In this document: positions 22,601-31,600 of the stretch, in pieces
Layout of the letters: every line of letters begins with the position of its first letter
How positions within the stretch are numbered: position 1 is the first letter of the stretch
NCBI GenBank assembly: GCA_003660235.1
Contig: QGON01000066.1
Coordinates: forward strand, 90,832-154,831
Source: a bacterium endosymbiont of Escarpia laminata
Lineage (GTDB): Bacteria > Pseudomonadota > Gammaproteobacteria > Chromatiales > Chromatiaceae
DNA length: 64,000 nt
Direction of reading: 5' to 3'
Translations under genes and position numbers: made by a program
Notes under the pieces: model-generated
Database searches by the model: none
What the model saw: only the letters and a program-made list of their open reading frames with translations
Told to the model about the DNA's origin: nothing

Positions 22601-25600
22601 CTGGGTCGACCGACAGGCTGCCTGGACAGTCGTACTGGTCGCTCCTGTCAGCATTCCCGGCCGGCACGATGACCAGTGTCCTATCAAGCATGTTCGCCAG
22701 CACTGGGGTAAAGAAACTGATGCAGCGTTGTTGATGCATCCCGGGCGAACCAAAGCCCCAACCCCAGCCCAACACGACGACATCTGCCTTATGGGGATTG
22801 TTCGCTATCAACAGGAGTGCCTGGGCGGCCTGAAAATAGGTTTCCGGGACGGCGTAGATGGAGAAAGTATTATTGTTTTTATTCCTTTGTTGTTCAACCA
22901 AGTCTGGTTGGTAGATCCCGCTGAGTATGCCGTTCACCACTGTGTTGTCGTTATCCATGCCGACTATACTCACCATAGCGGTGCCATGGCCCGATGGGTC
23001 GGGAGCATTTGGAACTACTGCAGTTGTACAGGGAGTTGGGTGTACACCGGGACAATCAAGCTCGTGTACTTGTGTATCGGCAAAATCGAACTCTTGCAAA
23101 ACGACTGGACTGAACCCCTTGTCAATGAACGCAATATGCACCTTCTCAAAATTCGATGGGTCGTCGAAAGGAGGGGTCCTGCGGATCCGTTCTGTGGCCT
23201 CGAAGATCCCTGCCAGACGGTAGGCATCACTATGGTGATTTGCTACGCCATCGCGGGTATCCAAACGCCCGCGCGAATCGCCAAGCGCATTGTGGGAGGC
23301 AAAAAGCACACGTGGTTCCGCGTCCAGGGTCTGCTCAAGGGCATGCAGCCCCTTGATGGTTTCTATCGCCGGAAACTCGAGCAGGTAGGTATTGGACAAG
23401 GGAAGATAACCGACCACCTGGCCATCGAGACCCAACGCCAGATCTTCAACCTCGGTCCCTTCGACGATGGGCCGGAAGCGAACGATCAGCTGGTTGACGA
23501 CGATCTCCAGACCAGTCACCGGATCGCGCCTGACGCTGTCCGGATCGAGCCGTGAGCCGGTGGGTGTGGGGGGCGGACCGGTATTGCCGGTCAGAAACTC
23601 GGGTCCACTGACCCTCTGGGAGCCGACTATCACCTCTACCGGTCCGTCTGTGGCGTTTGCAGGCACCAGCACCTGCAATTGGGTAGACGTCACTGAGACC
23701 ATCTCGCCCATGATGCCGCCAAACTGCACCATATTTGCCGAAGGCAGGGTGCTGAATCCGGAGCCGGCTATCGTGACCAGGGTGGCGGTTCCACCAGCGG
23801 CAGGACTCACGGAGAGCACTTCCAGTGGTCCCGCCTCTACTGAGGTCCTCAGACTGTAGTCGAGAAGACCCGTGCCGTTACCGACCTCCAGATAACTGTC
23901 GCCGGCTAAAATATCGAACTCGAAGCTACTGAACTCGGCTTCGGGAGTGAATACCGCCAGCACGCTGCCGTCTGAGGAGAGGAGGCGCACCGTCACGTCA
24001 CTCAGCGCCGTGCCCTCCGCAAGTTCGAGGATGAGCGTCAGGGTGCCGCCTGTCGACGAAGTCATCCTGAAGTTGTCTATGGCATCCGTACTCCCGTCGA
24101 GTCCACCATTGATGGGCAGATCCTGATCGATGATCGACGCAGAGTCCAGGGTATCGTTCGGCTCGATATCCCCGCTCGCTGCTGTGACAACCAGCGACTC
24201 CGCATCTATCAGGACATCGCCGGAGGCGGGGTCGATGATGGAAGCTTCAACCGTATAGGAACCGGCGCCCAAGGATTCCACGATTCCCGCCAGTGCGACC
24301 CCGGAGTAATCAGTCACTGCGGTCATCGGGGCCAATCCGGAGTTCAAGATCGAGAAACTGATCGTAAGCCCTTCCAGCGAACCTGTACCACTGATCCCGG
24401 CCTGCATCAGCACTTGTCCCCGGTCGGTGCGCACTGGGCCGGTGAATGGAGCCAGATCGATTGCCGCCACATCCGGAGGCGTTCGAAACTCCACCGCGAT
24501 TCGAACAGAATCCGTAAAGGCCCCGTTGGAGACAGACACGACTCCGAGACCCTCACCAGTGGCGCTGATCAGACCGTTTGAGTCCACAGTGACGACATTG
24601 GTGGCGTCCGAGCCGTACTGGATTCCCGAATCGAGAGTGAGGTCGGCGTCCGACTGATCTGACATCAGGCCCGTCACCTGGAGTTGCACCTGGGCGCCGG
24701 GGGCCACCAGGGTGAGGGATGTCTGATCGAGCCGAATCCCTGTCAAGGCAGGAGGCTGTTGTACGTCGATGCCGACATCGGCGCCACGCCCTGCGTTGGA
24801 AACCTGGACCGTGGTCCTGCCACCCGCTACCGCCGTCACCAGGCCCTCGACATTGACGGTGGCGACGGCTGTGCCCAATGGGCTGTACTGGGTCCCGCTG
24901 GAGGAGCCGGTCAAGTTGAGTGAGAGTCCGTTCGAGAACTGCCCCCCCACCGAGATCTGCGCCGTTTGTCCATCCGCGGGGATCGTCATCTCTTCAGGTG
25001 CGACGAACAGGGATACAAGCTCTGCATCACCGATATCCGGGAGCGACAATTCCAGATCGAACCGGTCCAGCAACCGACCACCCTGATCCTGAATCTTGAG
25101 TGAGACAAGGCTGCCGGTGGATGGAAGGTCACCGATCCGGGCGACCAATAGGTTGCTCCCACTGCTCAATGGCGCCGAAGTCGTGCCATCAGGAAACCTT
25201 ACGACGGCCGCCCCTCCGGCGTTCGGGACCTCTTCAATGGCAAGATAGAGGCCAGAGCGGGGAGGAATCACTGCACTGATTGTGATCTCAAGTTCGTCAT
25301 CCGTCAGGAAGGCTGCGCGGGAATCGAGAATCGATTGTTCCTCACCGGTAATGGCTGCTACCGGGTCGCGCCGAATCTGGGTGAACACCGTACGCGGGGG
25401 TAGCAGTTGCACCACGGTGAGTCCACTGGCTCCGTCTGCGACATAACCCACACCGCGCGCAAGATCCAGTGCAACAGACCCCGCCGATCCCGATGTGGAC
25501 ACTTGGCCGAGCACGCGGTCGTCCAGGGTATCGAAATCGAGATCGATGGGCTGGATGCTGATGGGTCCGGACAGATCCACCAAGGCTACACCGTTGGTTC

Positions 25601-28600
25601 CGCAACCAATAAATGCCAGGCCCTCATTTCGGGAGAGCGCCACGCTGTTGACCGTGTGATTTACCCGCACTGCACTGATCAAGGTCGGGGTTGCGGGAAT
25701 CCTCAGATCGAAGAACTGGATGGTGCCATCGGCGCCGTTGGCAACCACGGCCAGATCGAAAACCTCGGTATCGGGATCGACGGATCCATCACCGTTGACA
25801 TCCATTTCGAAGTCGGCGATGCCCGCAACACCCTGGGCATTACCGGTGGTCGATGCATTGCCGATGAACGCCAGGGAGGCGGCATCGAGAACGGTCAGAC
25901 CATTGATCCCGGCAACCAGCAGCTTGTCACCGAGAACAACGACATCATTTGCCGTCTCCAGTGCACTGGCCGGGAACCTTGGGCCGAGGGCGCCACCGGG
26001 ATTGGCGGGGTCGTCAGGAATAGCCTGGCCGGTATCGACGCTTTCGACACCAATGGTCTGAACTGCAACCAGGGCTTGTTGACCAGGTCCCACGGCTACC
26101 GCCGCCGGTATACCGGGGGAGTCAGGCACGCCAGCCGGAGGGGTCTGACCAGCGGGGGTACTGAGCTGGGAGCTGCCGATCATCAGTGGAGTGTCTGCAG
26201 TGTTGAGATCGAAAACCTGCAGCAAGCCGGCATCCGCACCACTGACTGCAAAACCCAGTGTGCCTGCGACCGAATTGCCGTCGCGATCGATCAGGTTTGC
26301 ACTTTCCAACAGCGCCACACCGGACACGCCGCCAGCCACCGGGATCTCATGGAGCACAACCGGCGCATCAACCACGCTGATATCGACGATGGATAGACCG
26401 GCATCCCCACCGACAAGGGCAAGATCGCCGGACACTGCCACATCGCGTGCAACACCAAGCGTAGTTCCATCGAGGAGGCGCGGCATGAAGGTGGTGAACC
26501 CGTCCCCGAAAGGCTGCGCCAGTCGCGCACCTGAGAGCGCCAATAACCGGGTGGAGATCCCATAGCGATAACTCCGGCCAAAACCCCAGCGCCGCATCGG
26601 AGTAAAAGTGACGCGAGTGGCATCATCTGTAACAGTGGTACGCCCGAAGACACGATTGCCTGCAAAATCGGTGACGACGATATTTCCACTCAAGGTCGTT
26701 GTATCGATGGACTCGGAGAATTCAAATTTGAGCGAGTCGCCAATATCGACCAGCGCATCTGCTCCGGGCCTTGCTTCTACATAGAGGGTGCCGGCTACTG
26801 CCCCCATCGGCTCACCTATGTCCAGACTACCGATAACCGGTGCCTGTCCCGAGGCCATGCCGTTTACCGCACCGGTGACTGGATCGTTGAACGAGAGTAA
26901 AAATACCGTGGCGGAAACAACCGGCAGATTAAACGCTGCATTCGGCCCTTCCGTCTCAAATACGAAGGGTGTTCCGTCCAGCGCGATGGTCGCCGCGGGT
27001 CCGGTATTCTGTCCGGTTACCGACACCAGCGGCTGGTCGGATGCCATGACTGCGTAAGTGGCGCCTGACGTGGCACCAGGCAGCTCGCGGCCCGATGTCA
27101 TCAGCATGGGCGTTCCGTCCACATCGACGATCTCCAGCCGGTCGACCAGGGCCAGCTTTGGCTCGCCTGCAAGTTCCGTGAGGCGCATCAACAGCAGGTC
27201 TGGCGTACCTACCAAAGCAGGCGGCACCGGCAGTTCGAGGTCGACCCGCGCCGCCGGGGCGATGGCTGAAGCGGAAAGCTGCTGGTTGGGCAGTCCTTCG
27301 GTCGGTGCCTCGAGGTAGAGGGTCGGGAAGCGGGAGACGAATCCCTGCTCGAGCAGATTTGTATTTGGAGCGCCGCCGACGATGAGGGTTGTAGTATCGA
27401 GGTTGTGGCGCTCACCGTTTTCATCCTCGGCCCTGGCATTGAACTTCACCGTGCCGTTGACCAGGAAATCCACTGGCACGATCAGCGATCCGCTGCCCGT
27501 AAAAGGCGCGCTGCTTACAGTCACCGGCGCAAAGCGATCCTGGCTCTCTTCCAGCACCAGACTGGAAAGGCGTTTGAAACGTCCGCCGTCGAGTGACAGG
27601 TCGAACTGATCAATGTAACTGAAGCCAAACGGTAATGCGGGAAGACCCGAGGCATCGGCCAGCGGTTTGATTCGTAGTTGAGTTGGTTCGGCCAGGGCGT
27701 CGGGAAGGATCGAGGCGGTACGCCCCTGACCGTCGTCGGCGGAACCCCCGGCAGCGCCAAATCCCACTGTGCCATCCTCACCCTCAAACTCCGTTATACG
27801 GAGTGTGAGTTCCTGGCCGGCAGCATTGCGGAAGGTCAGTCCCAGCTCATCGCCGATTGCGGCCCCGATGCGCAAGCGGAATGACCCGTCATCCTGGGCC
27901 AGTGTCGAGAAGGTCTCCTGACTTACCAGATTGGTGATGGTGACCCCACTGCCCGCCTCGGCGGAACCCTGGCTGGCGATGATCTGCACCCTACCCTCCT
28001 CATCAGGCAGGGTGGCGAGGATCTGACCCGCTTCCGGCTGCGGCGGCTTGGAGGTGTCTATGGCGGTAAATCCGACGGGCGCGAACGGCAGCAGGGCATT
28101 GCCAGCCAGATCGGCAACGGTATCTGTCAGTGTGAGGACATAAGCCGTAGCGGAACTCAGACCGCCGGCCGCTATGATGCTCAAGGAACTGCCATCGGCA
28201 GACAGTACCCGGCTTACCGTGACCGGCGTGCCATCGTCGAGCGTCAGGGCCACACTGGTATCGGTAAGCGTCGTCTCGTCTATCGGCTCGGAGAAATTGA
28301 CGGCTATGGGCTGATTGAGCAGGACATCGAGCGCTCCACCCGCGGGATCGGTACTGACCACGCTGGGCGCGATCAGGTTTAGTGTGATGTCGAGCGCGGT
28401 CACTGTGGCCACAGTGCCGACTGTGACCTGGGCACTGGCCGCATCGCCGCTGGCCAACTCTGCCGCTGCCACACTGGTCTGGGTTGCCGCAACACCAGCC
28501 ACGACGTAGCCGCCACCGATGCCTGTGACATCGGCGAATGGAGTATTGTCGCTGGTCACCAGGGCCTGTACCTGTGGATTCACACCTCCCGGCATGAATA

Positions 28601-31600
28601 CGCTGCCGGCTATCAGCCCAAGGGGATCGATCGAACGGAGAAAGAGGTAATCCCCGCTTCTGGTGATGCCAGGCAGGGTCAACCCGTTGACCTGTACACG
28701 CGTGTGGATACGCGTACCCTGAACCTCGCCCAAAGCGACGATACGTAAGCGGGGAACGCCGGCCGGATCCGTAAAACGCTGTGCAATAACGATAGAGTCA
28801 GCCTCAGTAACTCCGGCAGGTCGTATGATAGAGAGAAGTGCAGTTTCCGGCAGGGTCGTACCGCTGAGATCCAGCGCAAGCGCATTGAGCAGTTCGATTC
28901 CAGAGGGCAGAGTCAGAGACGCCACCTCGGCAGGGAGCAATTCGATAACTTGATCTGCCGACAGTGCGGCAACAGGGATCTCCACCAGTGCACCCTGGCC
29001 GTCTCCCGTGCCACCCCCGGTCGTACCCATTACAGCGCCACCGAGACCGCCTCCCGGTGCAGTGACATCGATGAGGACCCGTCCCAGTTGCAGCTCGCGG
29101 ATACTGAAGTCGCGGGACGGAGTGATGGGGAAATCGGTGGCCAGCGTCAGAGGTTCGGATCCACGAGGTTGCGCATACAACAGGATGTCTTGTGCAAAGG
29201 GTTGCGGTACCACTTGCGCACCATCGAGCAGGTCAAAGACCTCGCTGACACGACCAACGACCAGCGCGCCACTGGGCAACGCATCGGCTGGTGTGATCGC
29301 GATATGACCGACTGCACGCGCTCCCTCGCCCGGTGGTGCCGTGGGCGGTACAACATCGCCTTCGGCAATGGCGGCATCGGGCACGGCCAGCGTGTTGACA
29401 CCCATCAGAGGCTGCCCTGGTTGAGAGGTAGGTGGCGTGTGTGGCGCATCATCGGGCAACAGAAACGCAACCTGACCGGTGACATGCAACGACAGATCGA
29501 TCCTGCCTGCGTCGGTCGATACCTGCGCCGGCGCAAGCGCCACCCACTGGTGCAATCCTCTGTCATATATAGCCGCTGAGACCGTGGACGAAGCAGACAG
29601 GTTGTATTTGTTGGGCAGGGTCAACACAACTGGCTGGAGGAGTGGGATCCCACCCGGCTCAACGTCGATCGCCGAGACAGGTGACCAGCCTGCAGGCAGA
29701 CGTCCCTGCAACCCCTGGTTACTGATGGGAGTCAGCCGGAGTTCGGCATCCACCGCCAGCGCGCCGGCAGGCAGCGACAGTTCAAAGAGCGTTGCCGAAT
29801 CTGTGGCAACGCCACCGGCCGCTGAACTGATGCTATTAAACCGGGCATCCAGGGGCGTGAGGCGTGCATCGAGCAGGGTGCGCGCGGTTCCCGATGGCAC
29901 CCTGCCATGCCGCTCGACACTGGTGAAGCCATCGGCGCTGATCTGTACCAAGGCCTCCCCTTCCATACCGGGCAGCGCGTATTGCCCGCGTTCATCGGCT
30001 GAGTTCTCCAGCGGAGGCACGACAAGACCGCGACCATCTTCAACAAGACTTACCCTGGCTCCAGGTAGTGGCAACCCTTGGCTATCATCGAACACCTCTC
30101 CACGCAGGAATCCACTGCCGCTGCTGATGTCGACAGAGACGGTGCTGTCCACAGCACGGCCCTCATTGACGGCAGTCACAATGGCCGATCCATTGGTTTG
30201 AGGCGTCAACCTGCCATCCTCATCGACCGAGACAACCCCCACCAGGCTACTTGTGTAGAGCGTGCCGCTGGCTGCTGCCGAAAGATCCCGACTGCTACCG
30301 TCGGAAAAGCTACCGGTCACCATGAGCTGGACTGCATCGCTGGTGGTGCGCAGAGTGACCTGTACCGGCGACATGTCGAGGCTGTCCAGGGTAATCCCCA
30401 CCTCGACCACAACCTGAGCCTGATCGCTAAACCCGTTATGCTGGGCAGTGATTGTTGTGGCGCCATTGGCCAGTGCAGTTAGCCTTCCGTCACTCCCCAC
30501 CGTTGCAACAAAGGGATTACCGGACTCATAGGTGGTGCCTGTGGCAGCCGCTGTAACGTCCTGGGTGGATCGATCGGAGAAATCGGCGGTCACCGTCAAG
30601 GGTATCGTGGTACCGATGACGGTCAGACGTGCTCCCGCCGGGGCCAGCCTGATCCCTTCGAGCACCACCGGCAGCGGCGGCGCCACTGTGAGGGTGAAAG
30701 ATTGTGAGACGAGCCCCCCCCGTCCATCATCAACACTGACGACTACAGAATGACCACCTGCTTGGGCAGCATCGGGCAGCCAGGACAACTGGCCACTGAC
30801 GGGATCTATGCTCATACCCGCAGGGCCTGTGTTGATAGCGAAGGTGAGCGGATCGCCGTTCGGGTCTTCGGCATCGACATCGTATGCATAGGGTTCGGCA
30901 GCAATGGCATCAAGAACCGGTACAGAGGTGATGACAGGAGACTGATTGGGCGGTAGTGCAACGGTGAGTGTAAATGACTGCTGGGCAATGCCTCCACGCC
31001 CGTCTTCCACCTTCACCCTGACCTCCTGGTCGCCACTCTGGAAGAGATCGGGCATCCAATCAATCAAGCCAGTTTGGGGAGCTATAGCCATGCCGATGGG
31101 GGCCTGCTCAAGGGTAAAGATCACGGCATCCGAGTCTGGATCACTGGCCTCGACATCATAGGTGTATGTCGCACCTACAGCGGCATCCAGGACCGGGGCA
31201 GAGGTAAATACGGGTGACTGATTAGACGGTGAAACCAGTATCGAGAATACCTGCTCGGTGCTACCACCCTGCCCATCATCAACCTGGATCGTCACGGACT
31301 GACTACCGGTCTGTGTGGTGTCTGGCGTCCAGTTCACCACTCCGGTGGTTGGAATGATACTCATACCGGCTGGCGCCTGAACCAGAGCAAAGGTCAGCGG
31401 ATCAGCCTCAGGGTCGGTGGCTTCAACATCATAGATGTACTCAACGCCTGCCACTGCATTCAACGGAGGTGTTGAGGTGACCATGGGACTTTGGTTGGGC
31501 GGCAGCACCACGACAAGGGTAAAGGACTGTTCGGCAATTCCACCCCGTCCATCATCAACACGAACTTTCACCGCATGACTGCCGACCTGTGAGACGTCGG

